From an uncultured Saprospiraceae bacterium (GTDB lineage Bacteria > Bacteroidota > Bacteroidia > Chitinophagales > Saprospiraceae), in assembly GCA_943788055.1 (NCBI GenBank), contig CALSOU010000002.1, forward strand, positions 186,001 through 250,000: a stretch of DNA of 64,000 nt. The letters are read 5' to 3'. How positions within the stretch are numbered: position 1 is the first letter of the stretch; each line of letters opens with the position of its first letter. Under the pieces are notes generated by a model. It was not told the DNA's origin. It saw only the letters and a program-made list of their open reading frames with translations, and searched no databases. This document shows positions 27,452-36,685 of this stretch, in pieces. Both the position numbers and the translations under genes were made by a program.

Positions 27452-28796
27452 ATGCAACGAATATTGACCCTTGCTTTTCTCTCGTGTATTTTGGTATCAT
27501 GTGTTGAAACCACTGTTGATGAATCTGACATTTCATCGGTATCAGATGAAGAGCTATTGGATCGAGTCCAAAAAGAAAGTTTTAACTACTTCTGGGAAGG
27601 AGGAGATATCTATTCTGGAGCAGCTCCTGAGCGAATTCATATGGATAACATTTATCCAAGTAACGATTCTGACGTCGTTACGATCGGTGGAACAGGCTTT
27701 GGGATTATGGCTACAATTGCAGCAATCAAACGAGAATTTATAACTAGAGAGGAGGGATTTGAAAGATTACGAAAACTCACTGACTTTCTAGAAAAAGCAG
27801 ATAGATTTCACGGTGCTTGGCCACACTGGCTAATTGGAAAAAACTGGCAAAACAAAGCCTTTCAGTAACGATGATGATGGTGGGGATCTAGTAGAAACCG
27901 CGTTTTTAGCTCAAGGTCTAATCACCGCAAGGCAGTTTTTCAAAAATGGAAGTGATACTGAAAAAGTACTTGCAAATCGAATGGACAAACTTTGGAACGA
28001 AATTGACTGGTCTTGGTATACAAAGGGAGAAGATGTATTGTATTGGCATTGGTCTCCAAAATACGAATGGCAGAAGAATTTCGATGTACGAGGATATAAT
28101 GAATGTCTGATTATGTACATTTTGGCGGCAGCCTCCCCTACTCACCCAGTCTCAGCAGATGTTTACTACAAAGGATTTCTCATGGATGGTAAAATGGCTA
28201 CAGATAGAGAATTCTATGGTATTCCAACCGAAGTCAACCATTATGAAAGCAATGATATGGCAGTAGGTCCTATGTTTTGGGCGCATTATTCCTTTTTGGG
28301 GCTCGACCCCCACCAACTAGAAGACAAATATGTAGATTATTGGAAGGCGACCCAAAACCATGCTCTTATCCAACATGAACATTGTAAGCGAAATCCATAC
28401 GGATACAAGGGCTACAGTGCGGAATGCTGGGGGCTTACAAGTAGTTACTCCATGACAGGTTATGCAGGACATAATCCACAGGAAGATCTAGGAGTTATAT
28501 CTCCTACGGCTGCCTTGAGTTCATTTCCTTACACACCAAATGCAAGTATGGCCTTTCTCAAACACATGTATACAGATCATAAAAATCTAATAGGTAAATA
28601 TGGACCCTATGATGCATTTTCCGAGCAGTCAAATTGGTATCTTCCGAGGTATCTTGCGATTGACCAGTTGCCTATACCAGTCATGATCGAAAATCATAGA
28701 TCAGGATTACTATGGGATTTATTTATGTCTGCTCCTGAAATTCAAGAAGGACTTGATAAGTTAGAAATGTCTTACAGAAAAGTGCCCTCGATATGA
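27452..28796 (+). pseudogene. Second GH144-type hydrolase lipoprotein, interrupted by one frameshift
   Basis: Two overlapping ORFs (27452-27868 and 27834-28796) together align end to end with the catalytic part of the preceding GH144 protein. Signal with lipobox VSC; first part ends in DRFHGAWPHWLIG, then the frame is lost at an A6 run (27838-27843); dropping one A restores KTGKTKPFSNDDDGGDLVETAFLAQGL-like sequence (shown here only as GGDLVETAFL). Active-site-type residues (GAT 27885, GAA 27894, and the Glu of RGYNECLIM) survive. No N-terminal Ig-like domain, unlike its neighbour. Starts 11 bases after it. Could be a recent pseudogene, a phase-variable gene, or a sequencing error. Confidence 0.82.
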
Positions 28797-29629
28797 TAAA
28801 GACTTTTAGCGCCATCATTCTCGCGATTCTAAGCTGTCAATATTCTAGCAGTGTTACTGTAAAAGCGATCACTTACAACATCCGTCTTGCTACAACGGCA
28901 GATCAAGAAAACCAGTGGAATAATCGCAAAGAAGAAGTTGCTGATTTTCTTATTGATCTGCATGCTGATTTCATCGGAATACAAGAGGCATTGTGGGAAC
29001 AAGTAGAATTTCTTGCAGGTAGATTAGACCAATACGACTACATTGGAGTTGGAAGAGATGATGGAAAGGAGAAAGGCGAAGCTATGTTGATCTTCTACAA
29101 GAAAGATAAGTGGAAACTTGACAACGAGCAAACGCTCTGGCTTAGTGAAACTCCCAAAAAAGTGTCCAAAGGATGGGACGCAGCTTGTAATAGGACTCTA
29201 ACTCAAGGAGTATTTGTGCACAAAAACGGAAAAAGACTAGCAGTTTGGAATACACATTTTGATCATGTTGGTCAAAAAGCGAGGCAAAATAGCGTCGATC
29301 TGATTCTTGAACAGACAAAAAATAATACGAAGGAAGAACCAATCATTCTTATGGGTGATTTCAACCTGACCCCTGACACTGATTTGTATAGTCAACTAAA
29401 TTCTGCGTTCATTGACTCTGCGATATCTTCGGTGCATAAGAAATCTCTACATGAAGGCACTTATAACGGTTTTGATATCGAGTCCAAATGTGAAAGAAGA
29501 ATTGACTACATTTTCTACAATGGAGAAACAGTAAAAGCAACTAATTACCATGTTCCCGCTCCTAAAACAAATAAAAATCTTCACCTTTCAGACCACCTTC
29601 CTGTCATTACAGAATTTGAATTAAGGTAA
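28793..29629 (+). CDS. Secreted endonuclease/exonuclease/phosphatase (EEP) family protein
   Basis: 278 aa, with an N-terminal hydrophobic signal containing a possible lipobox LSC. EEP-fold motifs in order: ITYNIR, FIGIQEALWEQ (metal Glu), WNTHFDHVGQKAR, ILMGDFNLTPDT, and the terminal SDHLPVITEF (Asp-His pair). The fold cleaves phosphodiesters or phosphomonoesters (DNase I, sphingomyelinase, inositol phosphatases). ATG overlaps the GH144 stop by 4 bases, so it belongs to the operon. In a beta-1,2-glucan locus it could remove phosphoglycerol-type substituents; that is inference. Confidence 0.83.
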   Translation: MIKTFSAIILAILSCQYSSSVTVKAITYNIRLATTADQENQWNNRKEEVADFLIDLHADFIGIQEALWEQVEFLAGRLDQYDYIGVGRDDGKEKGEAMLIFYKKDKWKLDNEQTLWLSETPKKVSKGWDAACNRTLTQGVFVHKNGKRLAVWNTHFDHVGQKARQNSVDLILEQTKNNTKEEPIILMGDFNLTPDTDLYSQLNSAFIDSAISSVHKKSLHEGTYNGFDIESKCERRIDYIFYNGETVKATNYHVPAPKTNKNLHLSDHLPVITEFELR

Positions 29630-29630
29630 T

Positions 29631-30407
29631 ATGCTCTTAAAATATACAAGTCTTATTCTTCTACTTTCCTGTCATATTCTCAGTGCACAATCAGTGGAGC
29701 AAGCTTACGAGTCTTATCAGTATCAAAACGACGGCACAAGCTTACAGTATCGCATGATGCTTCCTCCAGATTTTGATAAAGAAAAAATGTATCCCGTCAT
29801 TCTCTTTTTACATGGCATGGGAGAACGAGGTACAGACAATAAAACACAGCTTACACACGGAGCGCAATTCTTTTTGGATTCAATCCAAAAGTACCCTTCC
29901 ATTGTTATTTTTCCGCAATGTCCTCCCACGGATTACTGGGCAAACCTATACAGACCTGACGAAGGAGGAGCTAGTCGTCGATTTACATATCATACCGATG
30001 AAGATCCTCATCCGTCACTTGGCCTAGTTATTGGGCTTTTAGACAGCTTAATGCAAGAGCCATATACCGATGAAGAACGCTTATATGTAAGTGGTCTTTC
30101 TATGGGTGGATTTGGTGTTTGGGAATTGTTATGGCGAATCCCTGAAAAAATCGCTGCTGCTATTCCTATCTGCGGTGGTGGTCCAACAAAAATGGCATCA
30201 AAAATGACTGAAGTTCCTATATGGGCATTTCACGGAACAAAAGATAATGTTGTTCATCCTCGTTTGAGTGCCAATTTAGTAAAGGCAGTTCAGCAAGCTG
30301 AAGGTAGAGCCAAAATAACGCTATTACCTGACGTAAATCATAATTCATGGGATCCAGCTTTTGCAGATCCTGAATACCTTAAATGGTTATTCTCTCATAA
30401 AAAATAG
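29631..30407 (+). CDS. Secreted alpha/beta-hydrolase (carboxylesterase/phospholipase type)
   Basis: 258 aa. Signal peptide (ends ILSAQ). Alpha/beta-hydrolase landmarks: PVILFLHGMGERG (oxyanion region), nucleophile elbow GLSMGGFG (Ser), and the late WAFHGTKDNVVHP Asp and DVNHNSWDPAF His. Closest to the predicted-peptidase/esterase proteins common in polysaccharide loci. Lies one base after the EEP gene and 6 before GH3. Likely de-esterifies glycan side groups such as acetyl or succinyl; the substrate is inferred. Confidence 0.84.
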   Translation: MLLKYTSLILLLSCHILSAQSVEQAYESYQYQNDGTSLQYRMMLPPDFDKEKMYPVILFLHGMGERGTDNKTQLTHGAQFFLDSIQKYPSIVIFPQCPPTDYWANLYRPDEGGASRRFTYHTDEDPHPSLGLVIGLLDSLMQEPYTDEERLYVSGLSMGGFGVWELLWRIPEKIAAAIPICGGGPTKMASKMTEVPIWAFHGTKDNVVHPRLSANLVKAVQQAEGRAKITLLPDVNHNSWDPAFADPEYLKWLFSHKK

Positions 30408-30413
30408 ACTATA

Positions 30414-32729
30414 ATGAAATACACTTTTCTGCTTCTCTTGACATTAGGAATATTATGCCAGTGTGCAACACCCGCAGTAGGCCCAACAACCCCTACGACC
30501 GTCAAATCTCAGGTGAAGGGTCCTACTAGTCCAACAGTTGAAGCTCTACTTGCGAAAATGACACTCGACGAAAAAATCGGCCAATTAAACTTGCTTACTC
30601 CAGGTGGAGCAGTAACTGGATCCGTCGTTAGCGAGGATGTTGAAAAAAAGATCAAAGCAGGAAACGTCGGTGGGATATTCGGAACTCGAGGAGCTTCTAA
30701 GATACGCCAAATGCAAGAAATAGCAGTAAATGAAAGTCGTCTGAAAATTCCTTTAATAATTGGTTCGGATGTTATCCATGGTCATCAAACAATCTTTCCG
30801 ATTCCTCTTGGATTGTCTTGCTCTTGGGATATGGACATGATCACAAAAACAGCTGAGCAAGCCGCTCGGGAAGCGACGGCCGATGGTATTATGTGGACGT
30901 TTTCCCCTATGGTAGATATTGCAAGGGACCCAAGATGGGGTCGTATCGCTGAAGGTGCTGGAGAAGATTCTTTTCTCGGAAGTGCTATATCTCAAGCGAT
31001 GGTTAAAGGTTATCAAGGTGTAGATTTATCCGATCCACTGACAATGTTAGCATGTGTAAAGCACTTTGCATTGTACGGTGCAGCCGAAGGAGGACGAGAA
31101 TACAATACTACTGACATGAGTAAGGTTCGCATGTTCAATGAGTACTTGCCGCCTTACAAAGCTGCTGTGGATGCGGGTGTAGAAACTATAATGACGAGCT
31201 TCAATGTCATAGATTATGTTCCCTCTACCGCAAATAGTTATCTATTTACAGAAGTTCTTCGCGACCTCTGGGGTTTCGAAGGATTTGTTGTCAGTGACTA
31301 TACAACTGTAAATGAACTAGTAGAGCATGGAATGGGTGACATACAGGAAGTATCGGCTCTGTCAGTGAAAGCTGGAGTTGATATGGATATGGTAGGAGAA
31401 GGATTTGTAAATACTTTGAAAAAATCTTACGAAAATGGAACAGTAAGCCTCGAAGTGATTAATACCGCTTGTAGAAGAATTCTTCTTGCAAAAGAAAAAC
31501 TTGGTCTATTCGATGACCCTTATAGATATTGTGATGAAGAGCGTGCTAAAGTTGAAATCTTATCCGAGTCAAATCGAGCATACGCTAGAGAAGTTGCATC
31601 GGAGACTCATGTATTATTGAAGAACGAAGATCAACTGTTACCTCTCAATAAGGAAACCAAAGTTGCATTAGTAGGACCACTGGCAGATAGTCGCCGAAAT
31701 ATGCTTGGAACATGGAGTGTTTCTGGTGATCATAGCCTAGCAGTTACTGTCCGTGAAGGATTTGAGGAGCTCGTGGGGAAAGAAAACATTATATACGCAA
31801 AAGGTTCAAATATTAGTGACAATGAAGATTTTGCAAAAAAAGTAAATGTATTTGGTCCAGAGATAGTTATTGATGATCGGTCACCTGAGGTGATGATTGA
31901 AGAAGCCGTAGCTGCCGCTCAAAAAGCAGATGTTATTGTGGCTGTCATGGGAGAAGCAGCTGATATGTCTGGAGAATGTTCTAGTATGTCAAATATTGAT
32001 TTACAGCCTAGCCAAAAACGATTACTTAAAGCTCTAAAAGAAACAGGCAAGCTCATCGTTATGGTTTTGTTCAACGGCCGTCCGATGACACTTGTTTGGG
32101 AAAACGAAAACATGGATGCGATACTTGATGTATGGTTTGGTGGTACAGAAGGAGGAAGAGCTGTCGCTGACGTTATCTATGGTGACAAAAATCCTAGCGG
32201 GAAGTTAACTACCTCTTTTCCTGTAGCTGTTGGCCAGATTCCCGTTTATCATAGCATGCTAAACACAGGTCGTCCATACAACGGAGAAGCAAACTCCAAA
32301 TTTTTATCAAATTATCTTGATATTCCCAATGGGCCTCTGTACCCTTTCGGATACGGATTAAGCTATACCACTTTTGAATATGACAATATTCAGATTTCTA
32401 ATTCTACTATGACACCGATGGAAACAGTGATAGCATCAATCAATGTCAAAAATACCGGTAAAATTAAAGATAAAGAAGTAGTACAACTGTACATAAGAGA
32501 TCGAGTAGGCAGCATTTCAAGACCTATGAAAGAACTTAAAGGTTTCAAAAAGATCGAACTAGCACCTGGTGAATCAAAGACGGTAAGTTTCGAAATCAAT
32601 AGAGAGCTATTGTCATTCTATAACGGAGACCTTAAATGGGGAACGGAACCTGGCAAGTTTGATATTATGATAGGTACAAACTCAAATGAAGTTTCATCAG
32701 CAACTCTTGAATTACGCTATAAAGAGTAG
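30414..32729 (+). CDS. GH3 beta-glucosidase lipoprotein (BglX-like)
   Basis: 771 aa. Signal with lipobox LCQC. The GH3 (alpha/beta) barrel has KMTLDEKIGQLN, PLIIGSDVIHG, CKHFALYGAAEGGREYNTTDMS and the nucleophile Asp295 in GFVVSDYTTVNEL; the second domain carries VALVGPLADSRRN and VIVAVMGEAADMSGE; the C-terminal fibronectin-III-like domain runs GLSYTTFEYDNIQ to the end. Full length for BglX. As last intact enzyme of the locus it would cut sophoro-oligosaccharides released by GH144 to glucose; GH3 proteins with beta-1,2-glucosidase activity are known in Bacteroidota. Linkage preference is inferred. Confidence 0.92.
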   Translation: MKYTFLLLLTLGILCQCATPAVGPTTPTTVKSQVKGPTSPTVEALLAKMTLDEKIGQLNLLTPGGAVTGSVVSEDVEKKIKAGNVGGIFGTRGASKIRQMQEIAVNESRLKIPLIIGSDVIHGHQTIFPIPLGLSCSWDMDMITKTAEQAAREATADGIMWTFSPMVDIARDPRWGRIAEGAGEDSFLGSAISQAMVKGYQGVDLSDPLTMLACVKHFALYGAAEGGREYNTTDMSKVRMFNEYLPPYKAAVDAGVETIMTSFNVIDYVPSTANSYLFTEVLRDLWGFEGFVVSDYTTVNELVEHGMGDIQEVSALSVKAGVDMDMVGEGFVNTLKKSYENGTVSLEVINTACRRILLAKEKLGLFDDPYRYCDEERAKVEILSESNRAYAREVASETHVLLKNEDQLLPLNKETKVALVGPLADSRRNMLGTWSVSGDHSLAVTVREGFEELVGKENIIYAKGSNISDNEDFAKKVNVFGPEIVIDDRSPEVMIEEAVAAAQKADVIVAVMGEAADMSGECSSMSNIDLQPSQKRLLKALKETGKLIVMVLFNGRPMTLVWENENMDAILDVWFGGTEGGRAVADVIYGDKNPSGKLTTSFPVAVGQIPVYHSMLNTGRPYNGEANSKFLSNYLDIPNGPLYPFGYGLSYTTFEYDNIQISNSTMTPMETVIASINVKNTGKIKDKEVVQLYIRDRVGSISRPMKELKGFKKIELAPGESKTVSFEINRELLSFYNGDLKWGTEPGKFDIMIGTNSNEVSSATLELRYKE

Positions 32730-32768
32730 ACTAAGAGCACTTGATCGAAACTTAGAAATTATCCGATT

Positions 32769-33072
32769 ATGAGAATACTTATAAACTTAGTTTTTTGGAT
32801 CCTTATTCACAGCTTGCCAACAGCAAAGCCCTTCTCAAACTAGCAAAGTAAAAGATCAAAAAAACATCATTTACATTCTCCGTGACGATCATCGGCACGA
32901 TTTCATGGGCTTCACTGGTAAAGTTCCGTTCTTGGAGACTCCATCAATGGACCGAATGGCCCGTGAAGGTGCACACCTTAAAATTTGCCACATTGCTGAG
33001 TCATACGAAAACTCCAAACAGAGACTACGAGCCTTACTAACAAGTGACGCGCTACTCTTTCACTATGGCTAA
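32769..33072 (+). pseudogene. Sulfatase remnant
   Basis: Starts ATG AGA ATA CTT with a signal-like stretch that loses frame at a T6 run (32791-32796); the next frame reads FTACQQQ, a lipobox, then the sulfatase N-terminus NIIYILRDDHRHDFMGF and KVPFLETPSMDRMAREGAHLK. It ends at a TAA (33070-33072) after about 30 unrelated residues, before the CxPSR active-site motif that would be needed for a formylglycine sulfatase. Thus a short dead fragment at the end of the polysaccharide locus. Confidence 0.8.
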
Positions 33073-33161
33073 ACTATATTATGGTGGGATTCCAAATTTC
33101 CACTAAAAAAAATCCTCGATTATCCCTTAATAATCATATTAAGTACTAATTTTGCGAACCA

Positions 33162-33190
33162 ATTTTGTTCTTTGTCGAAAGAGACAAAAT
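33162..33190. repeat. Imperfect inverted repeat upstream of tRNA-Arg
   Basis: ATTTTGTTCTTT pairs with AAAGAGACAAAAT across a 4-base loop, with one bulge. Could be a hairpin from upstream transcription or a protein site; A+T rich, so folding is weak. A TAATTTTG (33147-33154) just before it matches the -7 consensus. Confidence 0.45.
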
Positions 33191-33214
33191 TAATTCGATT
33201 ATAAAAAAAGAACT

Positions 33215-33288
33215 GGCCTCGTAGCTCAGCTGGATAGAGCAACAGACTTCTAATCTGTAGGTCCCAGGTTCGAATCCTGGCGGGGTCA
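33215..33288 (+). tRNA. tRNA-Arg (anticodon UCU)
   Basis: Full cloverleaf: acceptor GGCCTCG/CGGGGTC (with G-U pairs), D arm GCTC...GAGC, anticodon stem ACAGA/TCTGT with loop CTTCTAA (anticodon TCT, reads AGA), T arm CCAGG/CCTGG with TTCGAAT, discriminator A. The CCA end is not encoded. Matches the heavy use of AGA codons in the window. Confidence 0.97.
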
Positions 33289-33300
33289 CTTTACATATCT

Positions 33301-33334
33301 AAACCTTCTGCATTAATTTGTAGAAGGTTTTTTT
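33301..33334 (+). terminator. Rho-independent terminator after tRNA-Arg
   Basis: AAACCTTCT (33301-33309) pairs with AGAAGGTTT (33322-33330) around a 12-base loop and runs into a T7 tract (33328-33334), 12 bases after the tRNA. Confidence 0.85.
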
Positions 33335-34313
33335 CGTTTATGCCGGTTCTCTTTCCCATTTCTCTTTTATTAGTTGGTTAATGACCAGCCATTGGTTTGG
33401 AGACATCCATTGGTTGCACCCATTGGGTCGTTTATCCACATGAATTTTGGTTTGGATACATTGGTTGATTGTGCGCATCGTTGATATGGGTACACGTTAC
33501 GGGTTGTTGAAAAACTTGTCTTTTTGCCAATTGGCGAGATTCGCAACGATATAATTGGAAAAGGTGATAACAGTTTGAACTCGAAACCATAGTCTTCTTG
33601 CACTAATGGCAGCTACAGGCAACTTGTATTGAGATTTATAAATGCCATATGATTTCAGCGGTACTAGCATGAAAGTCAAAAGAAATTCATGCAAAACTAC
33701 ATGACTTCCCATTACTTTTATCCCACTTTCTGCTCAGATTCAACAGTGCTCCTGCTGACATTGTATGTATCAAAGGCAAGTAACTTGCTGAATCTATCAC
33801 TAATATTTTCATAGCCATCATTAACTATTAATTTTTGACCTTTGTTTAGCAAAACCTTCGTGAACTTTACGCTAACATTTTCAAACCTTGCATAACTCGT
33901 AACCTGAAGGAGATTGACTATTCTCATCTTTCTTGATCCTACGATTTGAACTTCAAGAAACTTTATCATTATTATAAGTTTTGATTTGAACATAAAAAAT
34001 AGGAACTCCACTATTGTTTGATTCGCTAAAATCATAGGTGAAAAAAATCTTGATTTTGCTTTTTAGCTGAGTTGGATGATTCCATATTTTCCTGCTTAAA
34101 AAGCAGATCAATTGGCGTTCAAAACTCGAATGGAATGATTACTAATTACTATTATTCTACAAAACCAACCGCTAACTAGATAAACGATGCAACAACCCTT
34201 GATTTTTAGATGTTGTATATAGAAATGAAACCTCATTTCCCTGAACTATTCATGTATAAATCCATTTAATACCTCGATTTCGAAACATTCGATCTTGAAA
34301 CCAAATACACCTC
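33335..34313. other. Gene-poor kilobase with repeated ATTGGTT words
   Basis: No confidently real gene. Between 33390 and 33470 the words TTGGTTTGGA and CATTGGTTG recur in an imperfect direct repeat (around 33393-33416 and 33438-33463). Two overlapping minus-strand ORFs before 33720 show no family I know. A tRNA-like degenerate stretch lies near 34058-34138. Confidence 0.4.
33718..34035 (-). CDS. Possible hypothetical protein
   Basis: 105 codons without a stop in A+T-rich DNA, with a plausible mixed alpha/beta composition (KFLEVQIVGSRKMRIVNLL, KGQKLIVNDGYENISDRF). No signal, no family recognised, no promoter seen. It may be chance or a remnant. Listed because it is the longest ORF in this gap. 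Confidence 0.25.
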   Translation of the reverse strand: MILANQTIVEFLFFMFKSKLIIMIKFLEVQIVGSRKMRIVNLLQVTSYARFENVSVKFTKVLLNKGQKLIVNDGYENISDRFSKLLAFDTYNVSRSTVESEQKVG

Positions 34314-36614
34314 ATGTTAAAGAATATCAACTTTCTACTACTCTTCCTTTTTACGGCATTCGGTCTGCAGGCTCAAAACTACACCTTGAGCGGTAGCTTA
34401 AAAGACGCTTCAACTGGTGAAGACCTGATCTATGCCACCGTCGCAGTCCAATCCTTAAATAAAGGCGTCAATACAAATCTATACGGTTTCTACTCGCTCA
34501 CATTACCTGCCGGAACCTATGAAGTCACATATTCTTTCATTGGTCTTGAAAAGCAAGTTTTTACGATAGACTTGAATCAAGATGTGGAGAAAAATGTAGA
34601 ACTCACTGCAGCTTCTCAAGAACTCGTCGAAGTCGTTGTAACGGCCGAAAAAGAAAACGAAAATGTTTCCAATACAGAAGTGAGCGTAGTTACGATAGAT
34701 GTACAGAAAAGTAAAAAGATACCTGTGCTTTTAGGTGAACAGAATATTATCCAGACACTCCAATTGATGCCCGGTATCAGTAGCAACGGTGAAGGTGGAA
34801 CTGGATTCTTTGTAAGAGGCGGAAATGTTGACCAAAATCTGATCCTTCTCGACGAAGCACCTGTATATAATGCTTCGCACTTATTGGGTTTCTTCTCAGT
34901 CTTCAACTCAGACGCTCTAAAGGATGTCAAATTATACAAAGGCGGAATTCCAGCAGAGTATGGTGGACGTGCATCTTCTGTGATGGATATCCGAATGAAA
35001 GAAGGTAACTTGAAAGAATGGGGAGCTACAGGTGGTATTGGATTGATTTCGTCCAGGCTCACGGTAGAAGGACCGTTTCAAAAAGATAAAGGTTCAATCA
35101 TTGTCTCAGGAAGACGTACTTATGCTGATGTCGTCGCAAAAACCTTTACAGATCAATTTGATGGATTAGATCTATTCTTCTATGATTTCAATGCAAAAGC
35201 CAACTATAAAATCGGCTCGAAAGATCGAATCTTTGTTTCGGGATATCTCGGAAGGGATAAATTCGGTTTTGAAGGCTTTGGATTTGACTGGGGAAATACC
35301 ACCTTGACAACACGATGGAATCATACCTTCAATCAAAAGATTTTCTCGAATACTACATTTATCTATTCCGATTACAACTACGGTTTCGATATATCTTTTA
35401 GCGACAACGGGGTTAATCTTTCTGCTGGTATCTTCGATTATAACTTAAAGCAAGATTACTCATTCTTCCTGAATCCCAACAATACCATTCGTTTTGGCTG
35501 GCAAGCCATTCTCCACGATTTCAAGCCCAGCAGCTTCCGCTTCAATGGTGATGATCCTGAAAGTGCTGCACAGAGACAGCAAGCGCTTGAAAACGGAATA
35601 TATGTTTCCAATGAACAGAAAGTCGGCAACAGAATCAATCTAAACTACGGTTTGCGAGTCAGTAATTTCAATAATATTGGCGACTATACCGAGGAAATTC
35701 TTGATGACGATCGAACCGTGGTTGAATCGATTTACAGAGAGGCTGGTACCATCTACAATTCCTTCATCGGATTTGAGCCTCGAGCGAATGCAACATTTCT
35801 ACTTAATGAAAAGAGCTCGTTCAAAGCCTCATACAATCGAAACTTTCAATATTTACACTTGCTTTCGAACTCAAACGCAGGAACACCTACCGATCTATGG
35901 ATCCCAAGTAGTCCAGCGGTGACTCCAACTATGGCGGATCAAATTGCCATCGGTTACTTCCGAAATTTCAGAGATAACAGCTACAAGTTTAGCGTCGAAG
36001 GGTATTACAAGTGGCTTCAAAACACCGTTGATTATAAGGACGGTGCTGAGACATTCGGTGTTTCCAATATCGAACGTGAAGTTGTTCAAGGAGATGGAAG
36101 AGCCTTCGGAGTTGAATTTCTATTGCAAAAAACTAAGGGTAAGTTTACCGGATGGCTAAGTTATACATTGAGTAGAGCCGAATTACAAAGTGATGCAATT
36201 AATGATGGAAATTGGTATTCAGCTAGACAAAATAGACCGCACGATGTTTCAATTGTCGGAATTTATGATATCAGTGCAAGATGGAATTTGTCAGCGACAT
36301 GGGTATATAGTTCTGGCCTGGCAGTCACCTACCCGATAGGCAAATACGAAATCAACGGCGAGTTAATCAACCAGTACTCGGTAAGAAATGGTGATAAATT
36401 GCCAGACTATCACCGACTAGATATTGGTGCTACTTGTATCATCAGTAAGTCTGATCGATTCTCCAATGAACTGAACCTATCTTTCTACAATGCATATAAC
36501 AGAATGAATGCGTTCTCGATCACTTTCGATGAAAATGCGCAAGGCCAAACACAGGCTACACGATTAGCACTGTTTGGAATCATCCCAGCATTGACATGGA
36601 ACTTCACTTTTTAA
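34314..36614 (+). CDS. TonB-dependent receptor with CarboxypepD-regulatory domain
   Basis: 766 aa. Signal ends GLQAQ; CarboxypepD-reg-like domain at about 23-105 (LSGSLKDASTGEDLIYATV, TNLYGFYSLTLPAGTY); plug at about 125-230 with GTGFFVRGGNVDQNLILLDE, then PAEYGGRASSVMDIRMKEG; the rest is barrel, ending TWNFTF. Paired 71 bases upstream of a DUF4249 lipoprotein, an arrangement common in Bacteroidota for uptake of unknown ligands (not a SusC/D pair). Substrate unknown. Confidence 0.92.
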   Translation: MLKNINFLLLFLFTAFGLQAQNYTLSGSLKDASTGEDLIYATVAVQSLNKGVNTNLYGFYSLTLPAGTYEVTYSFIGLEKQVFTIDLNQDVEKNVELTAASQELVEVVVTAEKENENVSNTEVSVVTIDVQKSKKIPVLLGEQNIIQTLQLMPGISSNGEGGTGFFVRGGNVDQNLILLDEAPVYNASHLLGFFSVFNSDALKDVKLYKGGIPAEYGGRASSVMDIRMKEGNLKEWGATGGIGLISSRLTVEGPFQKDKGSIIVSGRRTYADVVAKTFTDQFDGLDLFFYDFNAKANYKIGSKDRIFVSGYLGRDKFGFEGFGFDWGNTTLTTRWNHTFNQKIFSNTTFIYSDYNYGFDISFSDNGVNLSAGIFDYNLKQDYSFFLNPNNTIRFGWQAILHDFKPSSFRFNGDDPESAAQRQQALENGIYVSNEQKVGNRINLNYGLRVSNFNNIGDYTEEILDDDRTVVESIYREAGTIYNSFIGFEPRANATFLLNEKSSFKASYNRNFQYLHLLSNSNAGTPTDLWIPSSPAVTPTMADQIAIGYFRNFRDNSYKFSVEGYYKWLQNTVDYKDGAETFGVSNIEREVVQGDGRAFGVEFLLQKTKGKFTGWLSYTLSRAELQSDAINDGNWYSARQNRPHDVSIVGIYDISARWNLSATWVYSSGLAVTYPIGKYEINGELINQYSVRNGDKLPDYHRLDIGATCIISKSDRFSNELNLSFYNAYNRMNAFSITFDENAQGQTQATRLALFGIIPALTWNFTF

Positions 36615-36685
36615 CCTAGTCAAGCAATCAATTAATCGACCACTAAATAGCTGTGCAACACCACTTACATAAAACTAATAATCAC

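Noticed and set aside
27836-27844. A AAA AAC slippery heptamer in the second GH144, suggesting programmed -1 frameshifting
   Set aside because: The downstream part lies in the +1 frame (one base must be dropped), and the -1 frame meets a TAG soon after, so the classic -1 mechanism cannot join the two parts.
33370-33712. Two overlapping minus-strand ORFs after tRNA-Arg
   Set aside because: Repeat-derived sequence with no recognisable family; likely chance openings.
33215-34313. tRNA-Arg as attachment site of a genomic island
   Set aside because: No second copy of the tRNA 3' end and no integrase was seen nearby; the gene-poor kilobase alone is weak evidence.
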